A stretch of 64,000 nucleotides of DNA from Zobellella iuensis (lineage in GTDB: Bacteria > Pseudomonadota > Gammaproteobacteria > Enterobacterales > Aeromonadaceae). Shown piece after piece: positions 1 through 8,864 of the stretch. The notes under the pieces were generated by a model that was not told where the DNA came from, ran no database searches, and saw only the letters and a program-made list of their open reading frames with translations. The position numbers and the translations under genes were made by a program. The stretch covers positions 62,001 through 126,000 of the forward strand of contig NZ_JAERTZ010000013.1 of NCBI RefSeq assembly GCF_016746085.1, in the 5' to 3' direction. Position 1 is the first letter of the stretch. Every line of letters begins with the position of its first letter.

Positions 1-12
1 CTTTACCCGTCC

Positions 13-41
13 TTGTAAAAGACCGCGCTTTTCTTTAGAAT
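13..41 (+). promoter_or_regulatory. candidate sigma70 promoter for petABC
   Basis: A TTGTAA hexamer (13-18) and a TAGAAT hexamer (36-41) are separated by 17 bp, a good sigma70 match about 115 bp upstream of petA. The rest of 1-155 holds no convincing gene. In many gammaproteobacteria rplM-rpsI precede petA, but that lies outside this window. Confidence 0.5.
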
Positions 42-155
42 TTCGGGGTTTTTTTGTGGCAATTGAAACCATGATATCCGCCGCAGTTGTCACAAGCAGT
101 CTCAATGCATGGAATGAACAATAAACGCGCGGAGACCAAATGGGAGAGTTTTTGG

Positions 156-746
156 ATGAGCAATGCGCCAGTTGATACCGGTCGCCGCAGATTTCTGACC
201 TGGTCAACCACAGCCGTGGGTGGGGTCGGAGCTGCTTTTGTCGCTGTTCCCTTCATTAAATCCTGGAACCCCAGTGCCAAGGCAAAAGCGGCAGGGGCCC
301 CGGTAGAAGTCGATATCAGCAAGATGGAGCCCGGGCAGTTGATCCGGGTCGAGTGGCGTGGCAATCCGGTGTGGATGGTCCGCCGTACCCAGGAAATCCT
401 GGATGCCTTACCCCAGCATGACAACCAGCTGCGTGACCCCGACTCCAAGGAGCCGCAACAACCCGAGTACGCCCAGAATGCTTATCGCTCGATCAAACCG
501 GAAGTGTTTGTGGCGGTGGGACTCTGTACTCACCTGGGTTGTTCGCCCACTTACCTGCCCAATACCTTCGGTGAGCAGGTACAGGGCGTGAGCGCCGGTT
601 TCTTCTGCCCCTGCCACGGCTCCAAGTTCGACATGGCCGGACGCGTGTTCCAGGGTGTGCCTGCCCCGCTGAACCTGGTCATTCCCCCTTATTACTATGT
701 CAATGACACCACCATTCTGGTCGGTGAAGACAAGGAAGGAGCCTAA
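156..746 (+). CDS. petA: Ubiquinol-cytochrome c reductase, Rieske iron-sulfur subunit
   Basis: Rieske 2Fe-2S subunit of the cytochrome bc1 complex, which passes electrons from ubiquinol to cytochrome c1 on the periplasmic side of the inner membrane. The 196-residue protein has an N-terminal twin-arginine sequence (R10-R12, RRRFLTW) and a hydrophobic anchor at about residues 18-35. The cluster motifs are CTHLGC (124-129) and CPCHGS (151-156): C124, H126, C151 and H154 are the expected ligands and C129/C153 the disulfide. I chose the ATG at 156, preceded by GGGAGAG, over in-frame upstream starts (87, 105, 114), because it puts the Tat motif near the N-terminus and gives the usual family length. 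petB follows 3 bp later. Confidence 0.96.
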   Translation: MSNAPVDTGRRRFLTWSTTAVGGVGAAFVAVPFIKSWNPSAKAKAAGAPVEVDISKMEPGQLIRVEWRGNPVWMVRRTQEILDALPQHDNQLRDPDSKEPQQPEYAQNAYRSIKPEVFVAVGLCTHLGCSPTYLPNTFGEQVQGVSAGFFCPCHGSKFDMAGRVFQGVPAPLNLVIPPYYYVNDTTILVGEDKEGA

Positions 747-749
747 ATC

Positions 750-1967
750 ATGCTGGGTAAACTCGTAAGCTGGATTGACGAGCGCATTCCGATGACGGCG
801 ACCTACAACAAGCATGTAGGTCAGTATCCTGCGCCGAAAAATTTCAACTTCTGGTACTTCTTCGGTTCTCTTGCCATGCTGGTGCTGGTCAACCAGATCC
901 TGACCGGCATCTTCCTGACCATGCATTATAATCCGTCTGGTGACGGCGCTTTCGCGTCCATCGAATACATCATGCGGGATGTGGAGTACGGCTGGTTGCT
1001 GCGTTACATGCACTCCACCGGCGCCTCCGCCTTTTTCGTAGTAGTCTATCTGCACATGTTCCGCGGCCTGATTTACGGCTCTTACCAGAAGCCCCGTGAA
1101 CTGCTGTGGATTTTCGGCATGCTGATTTTCCTGGTACTGATGGCGGAAGCCTTTATGGGCTACCTGCTGCCCTGGGGCCAGATGTCCTTCTGGGGTGCCC
1201 AGGTCATCATCTCCCTGTTCGGCGCCATCCCGGTCATCGGTGACGATCTGACCCTGTGGATCCGCGGTGACTACGTGATCTCCGGTGCCACCCTGAACCG
1301 CTTCTTCGCGCTGCATGTCATCGCGTTGCCGCTGGTGCTGGTGCTGCTGGTGTTCCTGCACATAGTGGCGCTGCACGAAGTGGGTTCCAACAATCCCGAC
1401 GGCATCGACATCAAGAAGAACAAGGACGAGAACGGCTGGCCGAAAGACGCCATTCCCTTCCACCCTTACTACACCGTCAAGGATGTGGTGGGTGTGGCCG
1501 GCTTCCTGTTCCTGTTTGCCTTCGTGATCTTCTTTATGCCGGAAGGTGGCGGCTACTTCCTGGAAGCGCCGAACTTCGAGGCGGCCAACGGCCTGAAGAC
1601 GCCCGAGCACATAGCGCCGGTCTGGTATTTCACCCCCTTCTACGCCATCCTGCGGGCCGTACCCGATAAGCTGATGGGCGTTATCCTGATGGGGCTGTCC
1701 ATCGCCGTGCTGTTCGTGCTGCCCTGGCTGGATCGCTGCAAGGTACGCTCCTTCCGTTACCGCAGCAAGCTGCACCTGCTCAACATAGTGCAGTTCGTTA
1801 TCTGCTTCATCATTCTGGGGATCCTGGGCGCGCTGCCGTCGACTCCGGCACTGACCCTGCTTGCCCAGGTGTGTTCGTTCGGCTATTTCGCCTTCTTCGT
1901 CCTGTTGTTCTTCTACAGCAAAAACGAAAAAACCAAGCCGCTGCCAGAGAGGGTTACGTTCAAATGA
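750..1967 (+). CDS. petB: Ubiquinol-cytochrome c reductase, cytochrome b
   Basis: Membrane-embedded cytochrome b subunit of the bc1 complex; it carries both b hemes and the quinol-oxidising and quinone-reducing sites. The 405-residue protein has about eight hydrophobic helices and the paired heme-ligand histidines expected in the MHSTGASAFF...YLHMFRG and ALHVIALPL...FLHIVALHE segments. The Qo loop reads PVWYF instead of the mitochondrial PEWY, a variant known among beta- and gammaproteobacteria. An AGGAAGGAG Shine-Dalgarno lies just upstream. Its TGA overlaps the ATG of petC, so the two are probably translationally coupled. Confidence 0.97.
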   Translation: MLGKLVSWIDERIPMTATYNKHVGQYPAPKNFNFWYFFGSLAMLVLVNQILTGIFLTMHYNPSGDGAFASIEYIMRDVEYGWLLRYMHSTGASAFFVVVYLHMFRGLIYGSYQKPRELLWIFGMLIFLVLMAEAFMGYLLPWGQMSFWGAQVIISLFGAIPVIGDDLTLWIRGDYVISGATLNRFFALHVIALPLVLVLLVFLHIVALHEVGSNNPDGIDIKKNKDENGWPKDAIPFHPYYTVKDVVGVAGFLFLFAFVIFFMPEGGGYFLEAPNFEAANGLKTPEHIAPVWYFTPFYAILRAVPDKLMGVILMGLSIAVLFVLPWLDRCKVRSFRYRSKLHLLNIVQFVICFIILGILGALPSTPALTLLAQVCSFGYFAFFVLLFFYSKNEKTKPLPERVTFK

Positions 1968-2698
1968 AGAAGTTAATCATAGCCGCATTGACCTTGCTGC
2001 CGTCGCTGGTGATGGCAGCCGGCCCCAGCGTAGCGCTGGACAAGGCCAACTACGACCTGCGTGACCAGGCTTCGCTGCAAAATGGCGCCAAGCTGTTCAT
2101 GAACTACTGTGCCGGCTGCCACAACACCCAGTACCAGCGTTACAACCGGGTGGCGGAAGATCTGGGGATCCCGGAAGATATCATGCAGGCCAATCTGAAC
2201 TTCACCGGTGCCCCCATCGGTGAACTGATGCGCAGCGCCATCCCCGAGAAGGACGCGGCCAACTGGTTCGGTGCGCCGCCCCCCGATCTGACCCTGGTGG
2301 CCCGGGTGCGTGGTGCCGACTGGCTCTACACTTACCTGCGTTCTTTCTATAAGGATGACAGCCGTCCCTTCGGCGTGAACAACCTGGTGTTCCCCTCCGT
2401 GGGCATGCCCCATGTACTGGAACCCCTGCAGGGCAGTGCCCGGCTGGAAACCGTGACCCGCATGGTCGATGGCCATGAGGTGGATACCCCGGTAGGCATC
2501 AAGGCCGACGGCAACGGCGAGATGGCCGCGGACGAATACGACCATGCGGTGCTCGACATCGTCAACTTCCTGGTCTATTCCGGTGAGCCGATCAAGCTGG
2601 AGCGTCAGCGCCTGGGGTACTGGGTACTGGGTTTCCTGGCCATCTTCTTCGTCTTTGCATATCTGCTGAAGAAAGAATACTGGCGTGACGTACACTGA
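1964..2698 (+). CDS. petC: Cytochrome c1 subunit of the bc1 complex
   Basis: Cytochrome c1 accepts electrons from the Rieske protein and passes them to soluble cytochrome c. The 244-residue product starts with a Sec signal peptide (about residues 1-19, ending VMAAG), has one heme-binding CAGCH motif (C49, C52, H53), and ends with a single membrane anchor (GYWVLGFLAIFFVFAYLL) and a short basic tail. The ATG at 1964 overlaps the petB stop. This start gives a clean signal peptide; the longer reading frame from 1871 would overlap petB by 97 bp and is rejected. Last gene of petABC. Confidence 0.96.
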   Translation: MKKLIIAALTLLPSLVMAAGPSVALDKANYDLRDQASLQNGAKLFMNYCAGCHNTQYQRYNRVAEDLGIPEDIMQANLNFTGAPIGELMRSAIPEKDAANWFGAPPPDLTLVARVRGADWLYTYLRSFYKDDSRPFGVNNLVFPSVGMPHVLEPLQGSARLETVTRMVDGHEVDTPVGIKADGNGEMAADEYDHAVLDIVNFLVYSGEPIKLERQRLGYWVLGFLAIFFVFAYLLKKEYWRDVH

Positions 2699-2722
2699 TT
2701 AGACATCGTCTAAGCTAAACAG

Positions 2723-2763
2723 GGGAGCGGCAATGGGGCAAATATGCTTCCATTGCCGTTCCC
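2723..2763 (+). terminator. long stem-loop between petC and sspA
   Basis: A 14-bp stem (2723-2736 pairing with 2750-2763, including one G-U) with a 13-nt loop lies between petC and sspA. It is followed only by ATTTATGATTT, so termination may be partial; it could equally be a processing or stabilising hairpin at the operon boundary. Confidence 0.5.
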
Positions 2764-2786
2764 ATTTATGATTTGCGGAGGATTCA

Positions 2787-3416
2787 ATGGCAGTTGCGGC
2801 CAATAAGCGTTCCATCATGACGCTGTTTTCGGGTGCTGACGATATTTACAGCCACCAGGCGCGTATCGTCCTGGCGGAAAAAGGGGTCAGCGTGGAGATC
2901 AGTCCGGTAGAGCCTGACAGCCTGCCCGAGGACATGCTGGAGCTGAACCCCTATGGTACTGTGCCGACCCTGGTCGACCGGGAACTGGTACTTTATGAAT
3001 CTCGTATCATCATGGAGTACCTGGATGAGCGTTTTCCCCATCCGCCCCTGATGCCGGTGTATCCGGTGGCCCGAGGGACCAGCCGGCTGATGATGCACCG
3101 TATCGAGCAGGACTGGTACTCCCTGGTCAAGCGTATTCAGCGCGGCGACAAGGCCGAGGATGCGCGCAAGGAATTGCGGGAGGCACTGTTGTCCGTGGCC
3201 CCGGTCTTTGCCGAATACCCCTACTTCATGAGTGAAGAGTTCAGCCTGGTGGATTGCTACATGGCTCCCCTGCTGTGGCGGTTGCCTTCCCTGGGGATAG
3301 AGTTGTCCGGTCGCGGTGCCAAGGAAGTGAAAGCCTACATGATCCGGCTGTTCGAGCGGGAATCCTTCCAGGCCTCCCTGACCGAAGCCGAGCGTGATAT
3401 CGGCGGCAAGGTATAA
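2787..3416 (+). CDS. sspA: Stringent starvation protein A
   Basis: SspA is a glutathione-S-transferase-fold protein that associates with RNA polymerase and acts in stationary phase and acid stress. The 209-residue sequence has the N-terminal thioredoxin-like half (MTLFSGADDIYSHQARIVLAEKG), the family segment NPYGTVPTLVDRELVLYESRIIMEYLDERFPHP split across residues ~55-90, and a helical C-terminal half. The start has a strong GCGGAGG site. sspB follows 2 bp after the stop, the usual sspAB arrangement, and the pair lies directly downstream of petABC as in other gammaproteobacteria. Confidence 0.96.
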   Translation: MAVAANKRSIMTLFSGADDIYSHQARIVLAEKGVSVEISPVEPDSLPEDMLELNPYGTVPTLVDRELVLYESRIIMEYLDERFPHPPLMPVYPVARGTSRLMMHRIEQDWYSLVKRIQRGDKAEDARKELREALLSVAPVFAEYPYFMSEEFSLVDCYMAPLLWRLPSLGIELSGRGAKEVKAYMIRLFERESFQASLTEAERDIGGKV

Positions 3417-3418
3417 GT

Positions 3419-3862
3419 ATGGATGAGATGACGCCCAGCCGGCCCTATTTGCTGCGCGCTTTCTACGACTGGCTGCTGGACAACGAGCTGACGCCGCACC
3501 TGCTGGTGAATGCACAAGTGCCCCACACCATGGTGCCCCGGCAGTATGTCAAGGACGGCCAGATAGTGCTGAACATTGCCCCGCGGGCGGTGGTCGGCCT
3601 GCAGATGGATAACGAGGCGGTCAGCTTCAGCGCCCGTTTCGGCGGTGCGCCGTTTCAGGTCTATATCCCGATGGCGGCCATTGTCGCCGTTCAGGCCCGG
3701 GAAAACGGGGCCGGCACTTTCTTCCCGCCGGAGCCCGCCTACGAGGCCTGGCTGGCCGCCGCCAGTGAGGAAGGCGAGGTTGCCGGGCCCCCGCCGGAGA
3801 GGGAGGAGTCCCAGCCTTCGACCGGCAAGAAGGGCAAGCCCAACTTGCGGATCATCAAATAA
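3419..3862 (+). CDS. sspB: ClpXP protease specificity-enhancing factor SspB
   Basis: SspB binds ssrA-tagged peptides left after ribosome rescue and delivers them to ClpXP. The 147-residue protein has the conserved globular substrate-binding domain (about residues 1-105, starting SRPYLLRAFYDWLLDN), a flexible Pro/Glu-rich linker (about 118-135) and a C-terminal ClpX-binding tail ending KPNLRIIK, matching the basic-hydrophobic XB motif. It is the second gene of sspAB and is followed at once by a bidirectional terminator. Confidence 0.96.
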   Translation: MDEMTPSRPYLLRAFYDWLLDNELTPHLLVNAQVPHTMVPRQYVKDGQIVLNIAPRAVVGLQMDNEAVSFSARFGGAPFQVYIPMAAIVAVQARENGAGTFFPPEPAYEAWLAAASEEGEVAGPPPEREESQPSTGKKGKPNLRIIK

Positions 3863-3891
3863 AAAAACGCAGCCTCGAGCTGCGTTTTTTT
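3862..3891 (+). terminator. Bidirectional Rho-independent terminator between sspB and dolP
   Basis: AAAACGCAGC and GCTGCGTTTT flank the short centre CTCGA, with an A-run on one side and a T-run on the other. It can therefore stop transcription from the convergent sspAB and dolP operons. Confidence 0.85.
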
Positions 3892-3911
3892 ATGCCCGGT
3901 CGTTATGGAGG

Positions 3912-4493
3912 CTAAGGCGCCGCCTGTACAAATTCGAAGGCGGTGACGACCTTGGCCACCCCGCTGATAGTGCGGGTCAGTTGCACGGCGATATCCGCTT
4001 CTTTCTGGGTGACCAGGCCGATCAGGAAGACCTCGGCGTTTTCGGTGACCACCTTGATCTTGGTTCCGTCGATATTCTTCTCGGCCAGCAGGGTGCTTTT
4101 CACCTTGGAGGTCAGCCAGGTGTCCTGGCTGCGCGCCGAAAGCGATAGGGGCTGCCCCAGGCGGATCTCGTTGAACACCTCGGCCACCCCGGGTACGCTT
4201 CTGACGATTTCTTCCGCCTGTTGGCGATAGGCTTCGGTGGGCGTCTGGCCAATCAGCAGGGTCTTGGCGTTGGTGGTGATGACCGCCAGGCGGCTGTCGT
4301 CCCACAATGGCTTGGTCTCACCCAGCCGGTGCAGGGCGCGCATGTCGATGGCCTGGTCACTGACCTGGGTCGACACGGTACGGCGATCGGTCACGCTCCC
4401 GACGCCGGTACCGGCGCCGGCCATCATGACACCGGCACAGCCCTGCAGCAGGGTGAAGGCGGCCAGAAGAAGCAAGTGTCGTTGTTTCATCAT
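3912..4493 (-). CDS. dolP: BON-domain outer-membrane lipoprotein DolP (YraP)
   Basis: DolP is a periplasm-facing lipoprotein of the outer membrane that supports envelope integrity and BAM function near the division site. The 193-residue protein has a short signal with lipobox LLQGC (C19) and two BON domains (about 45-115 and 120-190; the second contains STLLAEKNIDGTKIKVVTENAEVFLIG). The first ATG (4493) shares one base with the diaA stop (TAATG), so it is likely coupled to diaA. A second ATG lies three bases inside. Last gene of the minus-strand lpoA-yraN-diaA-dolP unit. Confidence 0.93.
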   Translation of the reverse strand: MMKQRHLLLLAAFTLLQGCAGVMMAGAGTGVGSVTDRRTVSTQVSDQAIDMRALHRLGETKPLWDDSRLAVITTNAKTLLIGQTPTEAYRQQAEEIVRSVPGVAEVFNEIRLGQPLSLSARSQDTWLTSKVKSTLLAEKNIDGTKIKVVTENAEVFLIGLVTQKEADIAVQLTRTISGVAKVVTAFEFVQAAP

Positions 4494-5083
4494 TAATCTT
4501 CCTGTTGGGGAAAGAGGGTTCTGTCTATCAAATCACAGAGGCAGTGCAGGGTCAGCAGATTGACTTCATGAATTCGCGGTGCCCGCAAAGCCGGAACCCG
4601 GATTTCCACGTCGTTGGGGCCGAGCAGACCGGACAGCTCACCTCCGTCGCCGCCACTCAGCGCCACTATGGTCATGTCCCGGCTCAGGGCCGCTTCGGCC
4701 GCCTTGATCAGGTTGCGGCTGTGGCCGCTGGTGGAGATCACCACCAGTACGTCTCCGGCCTGACCCAGGGCGCGGATCTGTCGGGCATAGGCTTCATCGA
4801 AGTGCTGATCCACCGAGATGGCGCTGATGCTGCTGGTATCCAGGGTGAGGCAGAGGGCGGGCAGGGCGGGCCGTTCGGTTTCGTAGCGGTTGATCAACTC
4901 GCTGACGAACAGTTGCGCCAGGGCATTGGAGCCGCCGTTGCCGCATACCAGCAGCTTGTTGCCGTTAAGCAGGCACATCACCATCATTTGCGCCGCCGCC
5001 AGGATATCGTCCGGCAGGGCTTCGGCGGCGGCGATTTTGGTTTGAATGCTTTCGGTAAAGCTGGCCTTGATTTCTTCCTGCAT
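4493..5083 (-). CDS. diaA: DnaA initiator-associating protein DiaA
   Basis: DiaA is a SIS-fold homotetramer that binds DnaA and promotes timely initiation at oriC. The 196-residue sequence carries the phosphosugar-isomerase-type glycine-rich motif [17 protein letters not shown] (about 49-65) and [11 protein letters not shown] (about 110-120). E. coli DiaA has the same length. GmhA is a relative, but the location between yraN and dolP identifies DiaA. It begins 8 bp after yraN. Confidence 0.94.
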   Translation of the reverse strand: MQEEIKASFTESIQTKIAAAEALPDDILAAAQMMVMCLLNGNKLLVCGNGGSNALAQLFVSELINRYETERPALPALCLTLDTSSISAISVDQHFDEAYARQIRALGQAGDVLVVISTSGHSRNLIKAAEAALSRDMTIVALSGGDGGELSGLLGPNDVEIRVPALRAPRIHEVNLLTLHCLCDLIDRTLFPQQED

Positions 5084-5091
5084 GGGGGTCC

Positions 5092-5457
5092 TTAAAAAGC
5101 GTTGGCGATCCAGTTGATGTCGGTCCCTTCACAGGCGACCAGGTCAAAACGACAGGACTGACGGGATTCGTTCAATCCTTTTGATTGCAAGTAGCTGAGC
5201 GCGGCGCGACGCAGGCGTTGCTGTTTGGCCGGGCTCACCGAGGCGGCGGCGCCGCCGAAGTGGGTAGTTTTGCGGTAACGAACTTCGACAAATACCAGGG
5301 TGTCATCGCTGCGCATGATCAGATCGATTTCCCCGAGCTTGCACTGGTAGTTGCGTTCTACCAGGCTCAAGCCCCGGCCGAGCAGGAACTGTTCTGCCCG
5401 GCGTTCGTGCTGCTGGCCCTGCTCGCGTTTACTGCCCGCCGGGAAGCCATTCGCCAT
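5092..5457 (-). CDS. yraN: YraN/UPF0102 family nuclease-like protein
   Basis: A 121-residue UPF0102 protein with the endonuclease-like core signature [19 protein letters not shown] (about 42-60). The acidic E/D residues and the E-V-R element resemble Holliday-junction-resolvase-type folds. Its cellular role is not established. The start overlaps the end of lpoA by 29 bp, and diaA follows closely, as in the E. coli yraL-yraP region. Confidence 0.92.
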   Translation of the reverse strand: MANGFPAGSKREQGQQHERRAEQFLLGRGLSLVERNYQCKLGEIDLIMRSDDTLVFVEVRYRKTTHFGGAAASVSPAKQQRLRRAALSYLQSKGLNESRQSCRFDLVACEGTDINWIANAF

Positions 5458-7249
5458 TACGGTACTCCATCCATTGCAGCCGTCGCTGCAGCACTCCCTG
5501 GGGCGATGCGGTCAGTTCACCCGTGAGGGCCGGGACCGGTGGGGCTCCTTCCCTCAGCTGGGACAACTGCGGGATCAGGGTCAGCGCATCATAGCCGAAG
5601 GCGAACAGCCGCTGCCAGGTGATACCGGCATTCGGCCACAGCGCGTCCACTTCTTGCCTGAGTTGTGGGGCGCCGTCGAAAATCCAGGGCATGTCGGCCA
5701 GTTGCAGTCCGTTGAGCTCGCTCATCGGCGCGTCGTCATCCGGTATATAGCTGCGTGAGGTCACATAGGTGGGCAGACGGGCGGCCCGGCTGTCCCGCAC
5801 AAAGTCGAAATAAGGCAGTATGACCCGGGTTTCGGTGGCGTTGGTGACCATAAAGACGGAATCAATGGGCCCCGGTGCGCCGGTCCAGCCGCCGTCGCCG
5901 AGCGGCTGGATAACACCGGCGGCGGCCGGGGGGGGGCTGCCGGCGCTGGCCAGGGCGCGGCGAACGTCAGACTCAATAGAGGACTGCCCGGCAAAGTAGG
6001 CCAGAATAGCCGGCCGACCGCTCTGTTGCTGCCAGCGCTGGCCGAACTCGGTCGCCACCCGGCGCCCGAGTTCGTTGTTGGGGGCAAATACCAGCGGCTG
6101 GCGGTGGCCCTGATCCCACATGTGGCGGGCGGCTTCGGCGGCTTCCGCCTCCGGTGACAGGGCGAAGTAGTACAGGTGGGGCAGGCCCGGCTGATAGGCG
6201 GGCACATTGAGTGCCAATACCGGCATGGCCGGATCCAGCTCGGTCAGGGCATCTACCTCCTCCTTGAGCAGGGGGCCCAGGATGAAATCGGCCCCGGCTT
6301 GCTGCACTTGCTGGTAGAGGCTATTCATGGCACGGCCGTTGGTGTCGAAGAAGCTGAGCCGGGATGTCTGGCCCTGGTGGGCACTCAGGATACCATTACG
6401 GATGGCGTCGGCCTGCTCCGCCAAGCGTCCGGACAGGGGGAGCAGCACGGCGATATGGGCGGGCTGGTAGGCCGAGGTGACGACGGGCTCCGCCGGCGTG
6501 CCGACCACATAGGCCTGGCCGGGATGGTCCGGATAGGCGGTGCGCCAGGATTGCAGCTGCCATTGGCGTTGCCCGGGCTGGAGGTTGTCGCTGTTGAGGA
6601 TGGCCATCAGCCGGAACCAGCCGTTGGCCAAATCAGTGTTACCGGGGCCCTGGGCCTGCCGCAGGCTCTGAGGGGAGAGGGACTGCAGAAGATGGTGGAT
6701 ATGCCCCCTGTTGGTCTCCCGCTCATCGCCGCTGAGCAGCTCCTGGCGTTCGATCAACACCTTGGCCGCTTCCAGCGGCTGCTGTTGCAGCTCCAGGGCG
6801 TTGGCCTGGAGCTGCAGGTAATAAATCTCGCCGCCGCGGGAAAGCCGGGTTCTGTCGACGGTGGCCAACTGTTGCAACGCCCCTGCCGGGTTGTTCTGGG
6901 TCAGCGCCAGGGCCGCCTCCAGCACTCCCAGGATGGATTGCTGCTGGGGCGAGGCCTGGCGGCGCAATACTTCCAGCTGCTGGCCGGCGGTGGCGGCATC
7001 CCCCTGCTGAAGGGCTGAACGAATGGCCAGCACCCGCCAATTGAAGGCGTCGGGCTCGGGGGCTCGCTCGGCCAGGGCCTGGTACTGGTCGGCCGGCCGG
7101 TCGATGAGGCTGAAGATGTCCGGCGCCGGCGGTGGGGCTTCCTGGGGAGCCCGGAGGCCGGTACCACAAGCCATCAGAATGGATGAAAGCACCAGGGTGC
7201 ACAGCAGCCGTGTTACACTGTCGCGTTGATATTGTGTCGCCAATCCCAT
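5429..7249 (-). CDS. lpoA: Penicillin-binding protein 1A activator LpoA
   Basis: Outer-membrane lipoprotein that reaches through the periplasm to stimulate PBP1A (MrcA). The 606-residue protein has a signal peptide with lipobox LMAC (Cys28), a TPR-like helical N-terminal half (to about residue 250) and a LppC/periplasmic-binding-protein-like C-terminal half that starts near HIAVLLPLSGRLAEQADAIRNG and contains GPLLKEEVDALTEL. Divergent from rsmI across a 78-bp spacer that holds a palindrome; first gene of lpoA-yraN-diaA-dolP. Confidence 0.94.
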   Translation of the reverse strand: MGLATQYQRDSVTRLLCTLVLSSILMACGTGLRAPQEAPPPAPDIFSLIDRPADQYQALAERAPEPDAFNWRVLAIRSALQQGDAATAGQQLEVLRRQASPQQQSILGVLEAALALTQNNPAGALQQLATVDRTRLSRGGEIYYLQLQANALELQQQPLEAAKVLIERQELLSGDERETNRGHIHHLLQSLSPQSLRQAQGPGNTDLANGWFRLMAILNSDNLQPGQRQWQLQSWRTAYPDHPGQAYVVGTPAEPVVTSAYQPAHIAVLLPLSGRLAEQADAIRNGILSAHQGQTSRLSFFDTNGRAMNSLYQQVQQAGADFILGPLLKEEVDALTELDPAMPVLALNVPAYQPGLPHLYYFALSPEAEAAEAARHMWDQGHRQPLVFAPNNELGRRVATEFGQRWQQQSGRPAILAYFAGQSSIESDVRRALASAGSPPPAAAGVIQPLGDGGWTGAPGPIDSVFMVTNATETRVILPYFDFVRDSRAARLPTYVTSRSYIPDDDAPMSELNGLQLADMPWIFDGAPQLRQEVDALWPNAGITWQRLFAFGYDALTLIPQLSQLREGAPPVPALTGELTASPQGVLQRRLQWMEYRNGEWLPGGQ

Positions 7250-7263
7250 CTATCCCAAACTGT

Positions 7264-7297
7264 GTCATTCTGGCCCTAAGTGTAATAGGGCCATGAC
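7264..7297. repeat. Imperfect palindrome between divergent lpoA and rsmI
   Basis: Arms GGCCCTA (7272-7278) and TAGGGCC (7286-7292) are perfect, and outer arms GTCAT (7264-7268) and ATGAC (7293-7297) extend them, with a 3-nt bulge on one side. It could be an operator or promoter-proximal hairpin; no known regulator is recognised. Confidence 0.5.
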
Positions 7298-7327
7298 GGT
7301 GAAACAATTGCTTGCACAGGAGTCCCT

Positions 7328-8167
7328 ATGAGCCACGCGGCCGCACTTTATATTGTGCCCACCCCTATCGGCAACCTGAATGATATCAGCCAGCGCGCTC
7401 TGGAAACATTACAACAGGTTGATTTTATTGCCTGTGAAGACACCCGTCACACCGCCAAGCTGCTGTCCCATTACCAGATTAGTACGCCTACCTGGGCGCT
7501 GCATGATCATAATGAACAATACAAGTCGGAGCAGCTGGTCACCCGGTTGCTGGCGGGCCAGGCTATCGCCCTGGTCTCGGATGCGGGCACCCCCTTGATC
7601 AGCGACCCCGGTTATCACCTGGTCAACAGCTGTCGTGATGCCGGTATCCAGGTGATTGCCTTGCCCGGCCCCTGTGCCGCGATCACGGCGCTGTCGGCGG
7701 CGGGCCTGCCGACCGACCGCTTTGCGTTCGAAGGATTTCTGCCGGCCAAGGACAAGGCCCGCCTCGACAAGCTGGAAAGCCTGAAGGACGAGGCCCGCAC
7801 CCTGGTGTTTTACGAGTCCCCCCGTCGCCTGCTCGACAGTGTCCGTGCCTTGGTCGAGGTGATGGGGGAAGAGCGGCGGCTGGTGGTGGCCCGGGAGTTG
7901 ACCAAGACCTTCGAGAGTATCCACAGCTTGCCGGCCGCCGAGATGCTCGAATGGCTGATGGGAGACGACAACCGCAGCCGGGGCGAGATCGTGCTGATGG
8001 TGGCCGGCCATCGCCCCGATGCGGATGAGCTGCCGGCCGAGGCGCTGCGTACCTTGGGCTTGCTGCGGGCCGAGCTGCCGCTGAAGAAGGCGGCGGCGCT
8101 GACCGCCGAGATCCATGGGGTCAAGAAGAACGCGCTCTACAAGTACGGGCTGGAACATACGGCATAA
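7328..8167 (+). CDS. rsmI: 16S rRNA (cytidine(1402)-2'-O)-methyltransferase RsmI
   Basis: RsmI methylates the 2'-O of C1402 in the decoding centre of 16S rRNA. The 279-residue protein belongs to the tetrapyrrole-methylase fold: N-terminal [15 protein letters not shown], central [23 protein letters not shown] (about 88-99) and [29 protein letters not shown] split over residues ~112-140. The start is preceded by CAGGAG. Transcribed away from lpoA and followed by rnpB. Confidence 0.96.
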   Translation: MSHAAALYIVPTPIGNLNDISQRALETLQQVDFIACEDTRHTAKLLSHYQISTPTWALHDHNEQYKSEQLVTRLLAGQAIALVSDAGTPLISDPGYHLVNSCRDAGIQVIALPGPCAAITALSAAGLPTDRFAFEGFLPAKDKARLDKLESLKDEARTLVFYESPRRLLDSVRALVEVMGEERRLVVARELTKTFESIHSLPAAEMLEWLMGDDNRSRGEIVLMVAGHRPDADELPAEALRTLGLLRAELPLKKAAALTAEIHGVKKNALYKYGLEHTA

Positions 8168-8173
8168 GGCGGC

Positions 8174-8202
8174 TGGTGTCCTCCCTGGCATTGGTGTACA
8201 CT
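8174..8202 (+). promoter_or_regulatory. weak candidate promoter for rnpB
   Basis: A TACACT hexamer (8197-8202) ends 7 bp before the inferred 5' end of rnpB. The -35 region is poor (TGGTGT, 8174-8179, 17-bp spacing). The position is right for a stable-RNA promoter but the match is weak. Confidence 0.35.
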
Positions 8203-8209
8203 GCGCCGC

Positions 8210-8594
<385 letters not shown>

Positions 8595-8602
8595 ATTTTT
8601 TG

Positions 8603-8629
8603 AAAAACGCAGCTTCGGCTGCGTTTTTT
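8603..8629 (+). terminator. Rho-independent terminator of rnpB
   Basis: AAAACGCAGC, tetraloop TTCG, GCTGCG and a six-T run form a compact terminator right after the RNase P RNA. Confidence 0.88.
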
Positions 8630-8777
8630 GTTATCGGTATCAGCTGAGCCCTTCGTCGATGGCCAGCAGCAAAGTTTATTTGCACCACTTTTTTCGCAAA
8701 TTTTTTTATAAAGCAGTTGGCTAGTTCCTCAGTTGCCCATCCTGGCGCTCCTTTGTCGTTATCTTCCGTTTCCTCGC

Positions 8778-8806
8778 TTGAAAAGCGTGAGTCCGCTCCT
8801 TACACT
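8778..8806 (+). promoter_or_regulatory. Pmra promoter of the division/cell-wall cluster
   Basis: TTGAAA (8778-8783) and TACACT (8801-8806) with exact 17-bp spacing lie about 60 bp before mraZ. The predicted start (about 8813) falls at the front of the MraZ repeats, so bound MraZ would block the promoter. Confidence 0.65.
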
Positions 8807-8814
8807 TGAGCCGG

Positions 8815-8849
8815 GTGGGGAAAAGTGGATTTTTGTGGAACAAAGTAGA
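8815..8849 (+). promoter_or_regulatory. MraZ operator repeats
   Basis: GTGGG (8815), GTGGA (8825), GTGGA (8835) and a weaker GTAGA (8845) recur exactly every 10 bp, separated by 5-bp A/T-rich spacers. MraZ is known to bind direct TGGGN-type repeats with 5-bp spacers upstream of its own operon, so this is very likely the autoregulatory site. Confidence 0.75.
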
Positions 8850-8864
8850 GAATAAGGACTCAGC

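Noticed and set aside
87..155. Longer start for petA
   Set aside because: It would bury the Tat motif 23 residues inside; the ATG at 156 has the better ribosome site and family-typical length.
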